Source of the DNA: an uncultured Acetatifactor sp.
GTDB taxonomy: Bacteria; Bacillota; Clostridia; Lachnospirales; Lachnospiraceae
Length of the DNA: 64,000 nucleotides
Assembly (NCBI GenBank): GCA_934394665.1
Contig: CAKRRS010000002.1
Location: forward strand, 39,941 to 103,940
Reading direction: 5' to 3'
In this document: positions 25,532-34,222 of the stretch, piece by piece
Position numbering within the stretch: position 1 is the stretch's first letter
How the letters are laid out: each line of letters starts with the position of its first letter
Translations under genes and position numbers: made by a program
The notes under the pieces: model-generated
Seen by the model: the letters and a program-made list of their open reading frames with translations, nothing else
The model's database searches: none
What the model was told of the DNA's origin: nothing

Positions 25532-27295
25532 ATGATTCAGTCCAGAACACATAACTGTAATGAACTTCGGATCGGCAACGTCGGTGAGAGAGTCACACTG
25601 GTCGGCTGGTTCGAGAACATGAGAAAAGTCAGCAAAAATCTCGGCTTTGTCATTCTGCGTGATTTCTACGGAACCACTCAGCTGGTAGTAGAGACCGAGG
25701 AAATGATGAATGTCATGGATGGCATCAACAAGGAATCCACCATCTCCGTGGAAGGTGTGGTCAGAGAGCGTTCCAGCAAAAATGCTAATCTGCCTACCGG
25801 TGAGATCGAGGTAGTACCCGATAAGATCGAGATTCTGGGAAAGTGTATTTACAATGCACTTCCTTTCGAGATCAATCAGTCCAAGGATGCAGACGAGAAT
25901 GCACGTCTGAAATACCGTTACCTGGATCTGCGAAATCCGAACATGAAGAAAAACATCGTGATGAGAAGCCAGATCGTGGCGGAACTGCGTCAGAGGATGT
26001 ATGCGTTGAACTTCATGGAGATCACCACGCCGATCCTGACCTGTTCTTCTCCGGAAGGAGCGAGAGATTATCTGGTTCCCGCCAGAAACCATCCCGGCAA
26101 GTTCTATGCGCTGCCCCAGGCTCCCCAGCAGTTCAAGCAGATTCTGATGGCATCCGGATTTGACCGTTATTTCCAGATCGCTCCCTGCTTCCGTGATGAG
26201 GATGCGAGAGCAGACCGTTCTCCCGGAGAGTTCTATCAGCTGGATATGGAGATGGCATTCGCTTCCCAGGAAGATGTATTCTCCATCGTAGAGCAGGTAC
26301 TTCCTCCCGTATTTGAAAAGTACGGTATTTATAAAGAAGCTTCCAAGGCACCTTTCGTACGCATCCCCTATCTGGAGGCTATGGACAAGTACGGTTCCGA
26401 TAAGCCGGATCTGCGTATCGACCTTGTGCTGACCGATGCTTCCGAAGTAATGCAGGGCTGCGGTTTCGCTCCTTTCGAAGGACAGACCGTGAAGGCTATT
26501 GTAGTAGACGGATTTACCGCTACCCGTAAGCAGATCGATGCCATCTGTGCAGAAGTGGAAGTACAGACCGCACGTAAGGGCTTCTGGTTCCGCGTGGACG
26601 AGAACGGAGAGTTCGTAGGCGGTATCTCCAAGTTCTTACAGGATCGTAAAGAAGAAGTCATCAAGGCACTTGGCCTTAAGAACGGTGACTTTGTCGGTCT
26701 GGCTGCAGGCAAGAAGCTGGAAGCACAGAAGACCGCAGGTGTCTACAGAAAGCTGCTCGGCGCAGCCAGCGAGAAGCATATGAAGAAGGACTGCTATGAG
26801 TTCTGCTGGATCGTTGACTTCCCGATGTATGAGATCGGCGAGGAGTCCGGCGAACTGGAATTCTGCCATAACCCGTTCTCCATGCCCCAGGGTGGCATGG
26901 ATGCGCTGAACAATCAGGATCCCTTAGAGATCCTGGCATACCAGTACGATCTGGTCTGCAACGGCGTAGAACTGTCCTCCGGTGCGGTGAGAAACCATGA
27001 TCCGGAGATCATGATCAAGGCATTCGAGCTGGTAGGCTTGGGCGAAGCCGATGTGAAGGCGAAGTTCCCTGCTATGTACAATGCATTCTGCTACGGAGCA
27101 CCTCCTCATGCAGGAATCGCTCCTGGTGTAGACCGTATGATCATGCTGATCTGTGGCGAGGAAAGCATTCGTGAGATCATTCCGTTCCCGATGAACAAGA
27201 ACGCAATGGATATTATGATGGGAGCACCGGGCACGGTAGAACAGAAGCAGTTAGACGAGCTGCATCTGGCGATCACCGCAAAGCCAGAAGAATAA
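25532..27295 (+). CDS. aspS: Aspartyl-tRNA synthetase, bacterial type
   Basis: Class II synthetase, 587 residues, charging tRNA-Asp. Order: N-terminal OB anticodon-binding domain (about 1-105), catalytic domain with motif 2 FRDEDARADRSPGEFYQ, bacterial GAD insertion (about 285-410) and motif 3 in GVDRMIMLICGEESIRE, with the conserved tail FPMNKNAMDIMMGAP. GAAGGAG precedes the ATG. Whether it is discriminating or also charges tRNA-Asn cannot be decided here. Second gene of the hisS-aspS operon, which ends in a strong terminator. Confidence 0.96.
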   Translation: MIQSRTHNCNELRIGNVGERVTLVGWFENMRKVSKNLGFVILRDFYGTTQLVVETEEMMNVMDGINKESTISVEGVVRERSSKNANLPTGEIEVVPDKIEILGKCIYNALPFEINQSKDADENARLKYRYLDLRNPNMKKNIVMRSQIVAELRQRMYALNFMEITTPILTCSSPEGARDYLVPARNHPGKFYALPQAPQQFKQILMASGFDRYFQIAPCFRDEDARADRSPGEFYQLDMEMAFASQEDVFSIVEQVLPPVFEKYGIYKEASKAPFVRIPYLEAMDKYGSDKPDLRIDLVLTDASEVMQGCGFAPFEGQTVKAIVVDGFTATRKQIDAICAEVEVQTARKGFWFRVDENGEFVGGISKFLQDRKEEVIKALGLKNGDFVGLAAGKKLEAQKTAGVYRKLLGAASEKHMKKDCYEFCWIVDFPMYEIGEESGELEFCHNPFSMPQGGMDALNNQDPLEILAYQYDLVCNGVELSSGAVRNHDPEIMIKAFELVGLGEADVKAKFPAMYNAFCYGAPPHAGIAPGVDRMIMLICGEESIREIIPFPMNKNAMDIMMGAPGTVEQKQLDELHLAITAKPEE

Positions 27296-27303
27296 AATAT
27301 CGG

Positions 27304-27334
27304 GCTGTCGCGTGATTCTTACGCGACAGCTTTT
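27304..27334 (+). terminator. Rho-independent terminator after aspS
   Basis: GCTGTCGCGT (27304-27313) and ACGCGACAGC (27321-27330) form a perfect 10-bp GC-rich stem with a 7-base loop, followed by TTTT. Confidence 0.85.
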
Positions 27335-27433
27335 GTATATTTTCCGGATGGTATACAAAGGTGAAAGCGGAGAATAGGAGACTGAAAGCAGGAGAACAGT
27401 GCGCAAAGGGCGTGCGCAGAAATGAGGATTCAT

Positions 27434-28126
27434 ATGTCGGTAGGACTTTATATCTTACACTTGTATCCGGGAGCGGATGAGAACAGACAGGTGCTGCTGC
27501 GGGAGGCAGCAAAGTGTGTGGATCCGGTGCGGCGCAAGAAGGCGGAACATCTGAAAAACATACCTGCAAGGGCTGCCTGCCTGGGAGCGGGAATGTTGTT
27601 ACAGAAGATGCTTCTGGATCTGCAATGTGGCGTGGAATTTTCGGATACAGTTTTCCTGGAAGAAGAGGAGCTTTTGGCGCAGCTGCAGAATCGGACCCAG
27701 GAGGAGCAGACGTCCACCTTGACAATCGCTTATAGATACGGTGCACATGGAAAGCCCATGATCGCTGACTTCCCGAAACACTTTAATCTGTCGCATTCCG
27801 GTGATTATGTGGTCTGTGCGGTAAGTGACGGAGAAGTGGGTGTGGATATTCAGAAATGGGTTCCGTTTAAAGAACGGACGGCAGAACGTTTTTTTGCACC
27901 GGAAGAATGGAAATTGTTGCAGACACTGCCTATGGAACAGCGGACGGAAATGTTCTACCGCTTATGGACGAGAAAAGAAGCCTATGGAAAATACACCGGT
28001 CTGGGGATTCCTGATGCGGTGAGGGAGAATCTGTTGGGCGAAGAGGAATGCGCCGGAAGACAGATTCGGTTTCTGGAGATGCAGCCGGATCAGGAATACT
28101 CGATTGCCGTCTGTGTGAATCGGTGA
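27434..28126 (+). CDS. Sfp-type 4'-phosphopantetheinyl transferase
   Basis: Transfers the phosphopantetheine arm from CoA to carrier proteins, 230 residues of the two-domain Sfp type. Core motifs are FNLSHSGDYVVCAVS, VGVDIQ (metal-binding Asp) and FYRLWTRKEAYGKYTGLG (catalytic WxxKEA). The ATG at 27434 has GAGGA five bases upstream; the earlier ATG at 27422 overlaps that site. No polyketide or peptide synthetase is in the window, so the target carrier protein is unknown. It could be a surface-polymer or fatty-acid carrier. Confidence 0.85.
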   Translation: MSVGLYILHLYPGADENRQVLLREAAKCVDPVRRKKAEHLKNIPARAACLGAGMLLQKMLLDLQCGVEFSDTVFLEEEELLAQLQNRTQEEQTSTLTIAYRYGAHGKPMIADFPKHFNLSHSGDYVVCAVSDGEVGVDIQKWVPFKERTAERFFAPEEWKLLQTLPMEQRTEMFYRLWTRKEAYGKYTGLGIPDAVRENLLGEEECAGRQIRFLEMQPDQEYSIAVCVNR

Positions 28127-28271
28127 TTCACAGTGCGATTACCTTTGATGCAATGAGCCTGCGGAAATGAGGCTGGTGTGAAATCAGAATTTTCGCACGC
28201 AAGGTTTGTGCCTGCGCACACTTGACACAAACCCGTTATACGAAAAATACGTGCGCGGAATAGAGGATGTT

Positions 28272-30029
28272 ATGAAACGATTGATGATCTACCTGAAAGA
28301 CTATAAGAAGGAGTCCATACTGGCACCGCTGTTTAAGCTGCTGGAAGCCTTTTTTGAACTGATGGTTCCGTTAGTTATGGCGAATATCATTGATTATGGT
28401 ATTTCCAACCGGAATATGGGCTATATCGGGAAAATGGGTCTGTGCCTGCTGCTCCTTGGTGTGGTGGGACTGGCTTCTTCCATTACGGCACAGTTTTTTG
28501 CCGCGAAGGCTGCGGTGGGATTTTCCACGAAACTGCGCCAGGCTCTGTTTAATCATATTGAGGATCTGAGCTTTACCGATATTGATAAAGCGGGAACTTC
28601 CACGATGATCACCCGGATGACCAGTGATGTGAATCAGGTGCAGTCCGGTGTGAACATGACCTTACGTCTGTTCCTGCGTTCCCCGATCATCGTATTCGGT
28701 GCCATGATCATGGCATTTACCATTGATGTGAAATGTGCACTGATTTTCGTAGTGGCAATTCCTTTATTGTCTATTGTGGTATTCGGCATCATTTTGTCCA
28801 CAATACCCATGTACAAAAAGGTACAGGCGAAGCTGGATCAGGTACTGGGCATCACCAGAGAGAATCTGACCGGTGTCCGTGTCATCCGTGCATTCCATCA
28901 GGAAGCCAAGGAAGAGGAACGCTTCCGGGAGAATAACGAAGCGCTGTCAGCACAGCAGATTTTCGTAGGCAAAATCAGTGCCTGCATGAATCCCGTAACC
29001 TATGTGATCGTGAACGCTGCCATTGTGGCACTGATCTATACCGGTGCGGTACAGGTGAATATCGGTAACTTAAGTCAGGGTGAAGTCGTAGCCATCATCA
29101 ACTATATGAATCAGATCCTGGTGGAACTGGTGAAGCTGGCGAATCTGATCGTGACCATGACCAAGGCACTGGCGTGTGCGGAACGTGTTGCCAGCGTGTT
29201 TGAGATCGGTGCGGATGCCACAGAGGATGAGAAGAAGGCAGTTCTGGATAACAGTATTGCTGCAAAGGTGGATGAAAAAGCTCCGTTCCTAAATTTCAAC
29301 CATGTATCACTGACCTATCAGGGGGCGGGAGCACCGACTCTGCAGGATATGAACTTCACGGTGAATCGCGGAGATACCGTAGGTATCATCGGAGGTACCG
29401 GTTCCGGTAAGACCTCTCTGGTGAATCTGATTCCCGGATTTTACCCGGCTACGGAAGGTGAGCTCCTGTTAGAGGGCAGAGATATCAAGACCATGAGCGA
29501 TGAAGAGCTGCGCGGACGGATCGGTGTCGTACCGCAGAAGGCGGTTCTGTTCAAGGGAACGATTCGTAGTAATTTAGCCTGGGGTAAACCGGACGCTACC
29601 GAAGAAGAAATGTGGAAAGCACTGGAACTGGCACAGGCAGCGGAAGTCGTAGAGGGCAAGGACGGCAAGCTGGATGCTGTTGTGGCACAGAACGGTAAGA
29701 ACTTCTCCGGCGGACAGAGACAGCGTCTCACCATTGCAAGAGCATTGGTCAGAAATCCGGAGATCCTTATCCTGGATGACAGTGCTTCCGCACTGGATTA
29801 TGCTACGGATGCAAAATTGCGTGCAGCATTGCGCACCCTGGAAAATAAGACCACTACCTTTATCGTATCCCAGCGAGCTTCCACGATCCGCCATGCGGAC
29901 AAGATCATCGTGCTCGACGACGGTGAGATGGCAGGTGTGGGAACCCATGAAGAATTGTTAAAGAACTGTACTGTATATCAGGAAATCTATTATTCCCAGT
30001 ATCCTGAGCAGAGAGGAGGTGTTCAGTAA
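28272..30029 (+). CDS. ABC exporter subunit with degenerate ATP site (heterodimer partner 1)
   Basis: A 585-residue half-exporter: six-helix transmembrane domain (to about 320) fused to an ATPase domain. Walker A is GGTGSGKTS and the signature is FSGGQRQR, but Walker B reads ILILDDSASALD with Asp where the catalytic Glu should be, and the H-loop reads VSQRASTIR with Gln in place of His. This is the pattern of the degenerate partner in heterodimeric exporters such as TM287/288 and BmrCD. The ATG at 28272 follows GAGGATGTT; earlier frame codons lack a ribosome site. Its stop overlaps the partner gene start (TAATG). Confidence 0.9.
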   Translation: MKRLMIYLKDYKKESILAPLFKLLEAFFELMVPLVMANIIDYGISNRNMGYIGKMGLCLLLLGVVGLASSITAQFFAAKAAVGFSTKLRQALFNHIEDLSFTDIDKAGTSTMITRMTSDVNQVQSGVNMTLRLFLRSPIIVFGAMIMAFTIDVKCALIFVVAIPLLSIVVFGIILSTIPMYKKVQAKLDQVLGITRENLTGVRVIRAFHQEAKEEERFRENNEALSAQQIFVGKISACMNPVTYVIVNAAIVALIYTGAVQVNIGNLSQGEVVAIINYMNQILVELVKLANLIVTMTKALACAERVASVFEIGADATEDEKKAVLDNSIAAKVDEKAPFLNFNHVSLTYQGAGAPTLQDMNFTVNRGDTVGIIGGTGSGKTSLVNLIPGFYPATEGELLLEGRDIKTMSDEELRGRIGVVPQKAVLFKGTIRSNLAWGKPDATEEEMWKALELAQAAEVVEGKDGKLDAVVAQNGKNFSGGQRQRLTIARALVRNPEILILDDSASALDYATDAKLRAALRTLENKTTTFIVSQRASTIRHADKIIVLDDGEMAGVGTHEELLKNCTVYQEIYYSQYPEQRGGVQ

Positions 30030-31774
30030 TGCAGAAGACCAACAATAAAGAGACCATGAAGCGCGTATTGAAATATATCCGCAAATATACACCGGCATTG
30101 ATTTTGTCACTGCTGTTAGCCGGACTGACGGTAGTGCTGACCCTGTATGTTCCGATCCTCACCGGTAATGCGGTGGATCTGATCATCGGTAAAGGTCAGG
30201 TAGATATGCCCGGAATCTTTGCCATAATGAAAAAAATCGTGATTGTCATGATCATTACGGCGGTAGGCCAGTGGGTCATGAATACCTGTAATAACTATAT
30301 TACCTACCATGTGATCCGTGATATCCGTACGGATGCTTTTGCAAAACTGGAGATCCTGCCGTTAAAATACCTGGATGCCCATGCATACGGGGATATCGTC
30401 AGCCGAGTCATTGCGGATGTCGATACCTTTGCCGATGGTCTGCTGATGGGATTTACCCAGCTGTTCACCGGCGTATTGACGATCCTGTGTACGTTGGGAT
30501 TCATGTTAGTCACCAATGTACCAATCGCACTGGTAGTCGTATGTATCACTCCGGTATCTTTCCTGGTGGCGAAATTTATCGCAACCAAGACTTACTCCAT
30601 GTTCAAAGAGCAGTCTGAGACCAGAGGCGAACAGACTTCCCTCATCGAGGAAATGATCGATAATCAGAAGATTGTTAAGACCTTCTCCAGAGAAGAAGCG
30701 GTCAAGAGCCGGTTCGGAGAGATCAACGACAGACTGCAGAAGTGCTCTCTGAAAGCGATTTTCTTCTCCTCCATTACGAATCCGGCGACCCGATTCGTCA
30801 ACAGCCTGGTATATGCCGGTGTCGGCGTATTCGGAGCGTTTGTAGCTATTAAGGGCGGTATCAGCGTAGGCCGTCTGTCCTGTTTCTTAAGTTATGCGAA
30901 CCAGTATACTAAGCCGTTTAACGAGATCTCCGGTGTGGTAACGGAACTGCAGAATGCATTTGTCTGTGCCGGACGTATTTTTGAACTGATCGACGAAGAA
31001 CCCCAGGTGCCCGATGCAGAGGATGCAAGAGTACTGACCGACGCACAGGGCAATGTGAATCTGGAAAACGTATACTTCCAGTATGTTCCCGATAAGAAGC
31101 TGATCGAGAACTTTAACCTGAAAGTGAAACCCGGTCAGAGAGTAGCAATCGTAGGACCTACCGGCTGCGGTAAGACTACTGTGATCAATCTGCTGATGCG
31201 CTTCTATGATGTGAATTCCGGCTCCATTAAGGTGGACGGAACCGATATCCGTGATATCACCAGAGGAAGCCTGCGCACCAACTACGGTATGGTACTGCAG
31301 GAGACCTGGCTGCGGTCCGGGACGATCCGTGACAACATCTGCATGGGCAGACCGGATGCAACTGATAAAGAAATCATAGCGGCTGCCAAGGCTTCCCACG
31401 CACACAGCTTTATTAAACGTCTGCCGAAAGGGTACGACACCGTGATCACCGAGGACGGCGGCAGCCTGTCCCAGGGACAGAAACAGCTCCTGTGTATTAC
31501 CAGAGTGATGCTGTGCCTGCCTCCCATGCTGATCCTCGATGAGGCGACATCCTCCATCGATACCCGTACCGAGATCAAGATACAGAATGCATTCGCCAGG
31601 ATGATGGAAGGACGCACCAGTTTTATCGTAGCGCACCGCCTCTCCACCATCCAGAGCGCCGATGTCATCCTCGTCATGAAAGACGGCAACATCATCGAAC
31701 AGGGCAACCACGAAACCCTCCTTGCCCGGAACGGCTTCTACGCAAATTTGTACAATAGCCAATTTGCCGTGTAA
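30029..31774 (+). CDS. ABC exporter subunit with canonical Walker B and H-loop (heterodimer partner 2)
   Basis: A 581-residue half-exporter, partner of the preceding gene by the one-base overlap. Six-helix domain then ATPase domain with Walker A GPTGCGKTT, Walker B LILDEATSSID with the catalytic Glu, and H-loop VAHRLSTIQ. The signature is LSQGQKQL rather than LSGGQ, and this C-loop completes the degenerate site of the partner. The pair probably exports a drug, lipid or peptide; the substrate is not predictable. A very stable hairpin 11 bases downstream probably ends the message. Confidence 0.92.
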   Translation: MQKTNNKETMKRVLKYIRKYTPALILSLLLAGLTVVLTLYVPILTGNAVDLIIGKGQVDMPGIFAIMKKIVIVMIITAVGQWVMNTCNNYITYHVIRDIRTDAFAKLEILPLKYLDAHAYGDIVSRVIADVDTFADGLLMGFTQLFTGVLTILCTLGFMLVTNVPIALVVVCITPVSFLVAKFIATKTYSMFKEQSETRGEQTSLIEEMIDNQKIVKTFSREEAVKSRFGEINDRLQKCSLKAIFFSSITNPATRFVNSLVYAGVGVFGAFVAIKGGISVGRLSCFLSYANQYTKPFNEISGVVTELQNAFVCAGRIFELIDEEPQVPDAEDARVLTDAQGNVNLENVYFQYVPDKKLIENFNLKVKPGQRVAIVGPTGCGKTTVINLLMRFYDVNSGSIKVDGTDIRDITRGSLRTNYGMVLQETWLRSGTIRDNICMGRPDATDKEIIAAAKASHAHSFIKRLPKGYDTVITEDGGSLSQGQKQLLCITRVMLCLPPMLILDEATSSIDTRTEIKIQNAFARMMEGRTSFIVAHRLSTIQSADVILVMKDGNIIEQGNHETLLARNGFYANLYNSQFAV

Positions 31775-31785
31775 CGAGCCATGCC

Positions 31786-31987
31786 AAGACAAGAAAATAA
31801 CCGCACCCTGGGGAGCTTGCTCACCAGGGTGCGGTTATTTTCTTGTCTTGATACGGCGACAGCCGTCAGCTTTCGAAAGCCCGCTCTTATGGGCTTTTGA
31901 AAGCTGGAGCATGGCGTAAACCCGGAGGCAAGTCCCCTGGGGAGCTTGCTCACCAGGGTGCGGTTATTTTCTTGTCTTGATACGGCG
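31786..31987. repeat. Duplicated palindromic element downstream of the ABC exporter
   Basis: A 26-bp perfect inverted repeat (31786-31811 and 31824-31849, ending in GTGCGGTTATTTTCTTG) encloses the loop GGAGCTTGCTCA, which itself can pair. A 53-base segment covering the loop and right arm (31806-31858) is repeated exactly at 31935-31987, but without the left arm. Between the copies lies a 16-bp inverted repeat with one mismatch (31867-31882 and 31891-31906). The first hairpin can terminate the exporter transcript; the duplication suggests a dispersed intergenic repeat family. Confidence 0.8.
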
Positions 31988-32094
31988 TGTTTTTGATAAA
32001 AGACAGAAAATGCATAAAAATATGTCGAAAATTGTAAAAATATAGAAACATATCCAAAATAATGAAAATACATATAAATATTTCAAGAAATGTG

Positions 32095-32123
32095 TTGACA
32101 AATGTAGCCGCTTGTATTATATT
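32095..32123 (+). promoter_or_regulatory. Promoter with no following coding gene
   Basis: TTGACA (32095-32100), 17 bases, TATATT (32118-32123). Transcription would start near 32130 and meet a terminator at 32457-32495 before any credible reading frame. Confidence 0.7.
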
Positions 32124-32129
32124 AAAATT

Positions 32130-32495
32130 AACAAAAGAGAAACGGAACAACCCAACAGAGAGAGGTTGGGAGAGAAGAACAAAAGAATCTATAGAAAGCG
32201 AGGTACAGTCCACCTAACAATTAAAGTCCTACCACAATCTTCCATGATGTACAACTGAATAGAGATACCAAAGAGAACGAATTTACATAGAGAACATCAA
32301 GTACACAGAAGAAAAAGTAATGGATTACAGAAGAAAAGAAATCTAACATTACAGTACTTACGTACAAATGAAAAGTGGAAAGAGAACAAAGGACAAAATG
32401 GAAGATATTGAAAACTGAAGAAAGAGAGGACGGGCCATTGGAGCTTGCAGTCTGAGAGAGCGTACTGATTGAAACAATCATCGGTACGCTCTTTT
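32130..32495 (+). ncRNA. Candidate orphan non-coding RNA, about 365 nt, unknown family
   Basis: Bounded by a near-consensus promoter and a rho-independent terminator. The sequence is A- and purine-rich, unlike the neighbouring genes, and contains no reading frame longer than about 16 codons with a usable ribosome site. Near the 5' end CCCAAC and GTTGGG can pair around a purine loop. It does not match tmRNA, RNase P RNA, SRP RNA, 6S RNA or T-box landmarks known to me. The 3' terminator stem is 32457-32469 with 32480-32492 (AGAGCGTACTGAT pairs with ATCGGTACGCTCT, one G-U) followed by T residues to 32495. It could also be a long leader whose terminator controls the gene at 32622. Confidence 0.5.
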
Positions 32496-32528
32496 CATGT
32501 GCCAATAGATGCCCTGAAAAATGTATTT

Positions 32529-32557
32529 TTGAAAATTATGAAAAAGAAAGATATTAC
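32529..32557 (+). promoter_or_regulatory. Probable promoter for the GH3-like gene
   Basis: TTGAAA (32529-32534), 17 bases, TATTAC (32552-32557), downstream of the orphan RNA terminator and 64 bases before the start codon. Confidence 0.5.
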
Positions 32558-32621
32558 CAGTAGAAAAAGCTGCCAATATCATGTAAAATAGAGAAGAATT
32601 ACAAACAGAGGAGTTATGAAA

Positions 32622-33938
32622 ATGGATACGAACGAACAGAATCAGCAGGATAAACGGAAAATCAGAAGAAAAAGAAGACAGAAAAATCAGATTGCGGCAT
32701 ATACGGTTGTGGCGATCTTAATCGTGATATTGGCGGTGGGAATTGCACTTGCGGTCAGCAAGATTACGAGCATGAGCCGCAACAATGAGGAACAGCAGAA
32801 TAAATTGGATGAAATGTTTTCCTCCGAAGAGACCATAACAGTACCTACGGAGACACAGGAGACTGTGGTGGAACTGACGGACGAACAGAAGCTGGATACG
32901 ATCATTGATGAAGCCATCATTCAGAATATGCCGATCGAGGATAAGGTTGCCGGATTGTTCATCACGACACCGGAATCCATTACCGGAGTGTCCACAGCAG
33001 TGCAGGCCGGTGACGGAACCAAGGATGCGTTATCGAAATATCCGGTAGGCGGTATTGTCTATGCGGCGAAAAATATACAGTCTGCAGATCAGCTGAAACA
33101 GATGATAGACAACACGAAGCTGTATACCAGCTATCCCTTGTTTATTGCAATTGACGGAGAGGGAAGCGGTACGGATGCCGTGGCAGCGGCAGGACTTGGT
33201 ACCAAGGTAGACAGCCCTCAGAACATCGGAGCTTCCGGAGATCCAAACAATGCTTATACAGCCGGTGCTACGGTTGGAACTTACCTTGCAGAACTGGGAT
33301 TCAATCTTGATTTTGCACCGTCTGCGGATTTGAGTGTTGTGGACGGTAATGCAGCAGGCAGCAGTTCCTACGGATCGGATGCAACTGCGGTAGCATCTTA
33401 TGTGACCAATATGCAGACAGCGCTTCAGGAACAGAAGGTAACTGCAAGTATCGGACATTTCCCGGGAATCGGCAGTATGACACAGAGTACGAAAGACGGT
33501 ATGGCAAGTACAGACAGAGGTGCGGATGATTTCAGAGCAGGTGAGTTCACTGTGTTCCAGAGTTGTATTGATTCCGGTGTGACAAAGATGATCAGTATCA
33601 GCAATATGGCGGCACCGTCTCTCACCGGAGATAATACCCCTTGTTCCTTATCCAGCGCAGTAGTAACAGATATTCTGAGAAATGAACTTAATTTCCGCGG
33701 CGTGATCGTCTCAGGAGCCATGAATGAGGCGGCAATCACGAATTACTATGGAGCAGACGAAGCCGCAGTGCTGGCTCTCCGCGCAGGCTGTGACATGATC
33801 TACGCACCGGAGAATTTCGAGACAGCATATAACGGTGTGTTGGAAGCAGTACAAAACGGTACCATTTCCGAGGACAGAATCAATGATTCCCTGAGGAGGA
33901 TCTATCGTATTAAATATGCGGATAAAATAGAACAGTAA
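32622..33938 (+). CDS. Membrane-anchored GH3-like protein lacking catalytic residues
   Basis: A 438-residue protein: basic cytoplasmic start, one transmembrane anchor (about 25-47), a linker, then a glycoside hydrolase family 3 TIM-barrel domain of the NagZ beta-N-acetylhexosaminidase type (GLFITTPESITG, FIAIDGEGSG, LGFNLDFAPSADL, RGVIVSGAMNEAAI, ALRAGCDMIYAP). The residues that make NagZ work are changed: the nucleophile Asp of the usual (S/T)D(A/D) motif is G365, and KHFPGHG reads G278-HFPGI283-G with no following D-S-H. Catalysis therefore looks lost; a binding or sensing role for cell-wall sugars is possible. ATG 32622 is eight bases after GAGGAG, whereas ATG 32616 is too close. Confidence 0.82.
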   Translation: MDTNEQNQQDKRKIRRKRRQKNQIAAYTVVAILIVILAVGIALAVSKITSMSRNNEEQQNKLDEMFSSEETITVPTETQETVVELTDEQKLDTIIDEAIIQNMPIEDKVAGLFITTPESITGVSTAVQAGDGTKDALSKYPVGGIVYAAKNIQSADQLKQMIDNTKLYTSYPLFIAIDGEGSGTDAVAAAGLGTKVDSPQNIGASGDPNNAYTAGATVGTYLAELGFNLDFAPSADLSVVDGNAAGSSSYGSDATAVASYVTNMQTALQEQKVTASIGHFPGIGSMTQSTKDGMASTDRGADDFRAGEFTVFQSCIDSGVTKMISISNMAAPSLTGDNTPCSLSSAVVTDILRNELNFRGVIVSGAMNEAAITNYYGADEAAVLALRAGCDMIYAPENFETAYNGVLEAVQNGTISEDRINDSLRRIYRIKYADKIEQ

Positions 33939-33950
33939 GAGATGTAAGAG

Positions 33951-33981
33951 GCGATTGCATGAGAATGCAGTCGCTTTTTTT
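33951..33981 (+). terminator. Rho-independent terminator after the GH3-like gene
   Basis: GCGATTGCAT (33951-33960), loop GAGA, ATGCAGTCGC (33965-33974) with one G-U pair, then seven T. Confidence 0.85.
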
Positions 33982-34004
33982 GCGATGCAACATGAATGCA
34001 ACAC

Positions 34005-34036
34005 AAAAAAATAAACCCTTGAAAAATCAAGGGTTT
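34005..34036 (-). terminator. Rho-independent terminator of tRNA-Gly
   Basis: On the minus strand AAACCCTTGA / TCAAGGGTTT (34027-34036 and 34013-34022) forms a 10-bp stem with a four-base loop, followed by a T-run (complement of 34005-34011). Confidence 0.8.
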
Positions 34037-34041
34037 TAAGA

Positions 34042-34113
<72 letters not shown>

Positions 34114-34133
34114 ATGTCTTACGGACAAGTTAT

Positions 34134-34162
34134 AATATACTATAGAGATTCCCAAATGTCAA
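34134..34162 (-). promoter_or_regulatory. Promoter of tRNA-Gly
   Basis: Minus strand TTGACA (34162-34157), 17 bases, TATATT (34139-34134), about 20 bases before the mature tRNA 5' end. Confidence 0.8.
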
Positions 34163-34222
34163 CAAAAAAAGTGTACATCTTTTTTTTAAATTGCATATAC
34201 AATTCATGAAACATACGTGGAA

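Noticed and set aside
31738-32213. Minus-strand open frames across the palindromic repeat
   Set aside because: They are translations of the repeated hairpin, lack ribosome sites and share the duplicated segment.
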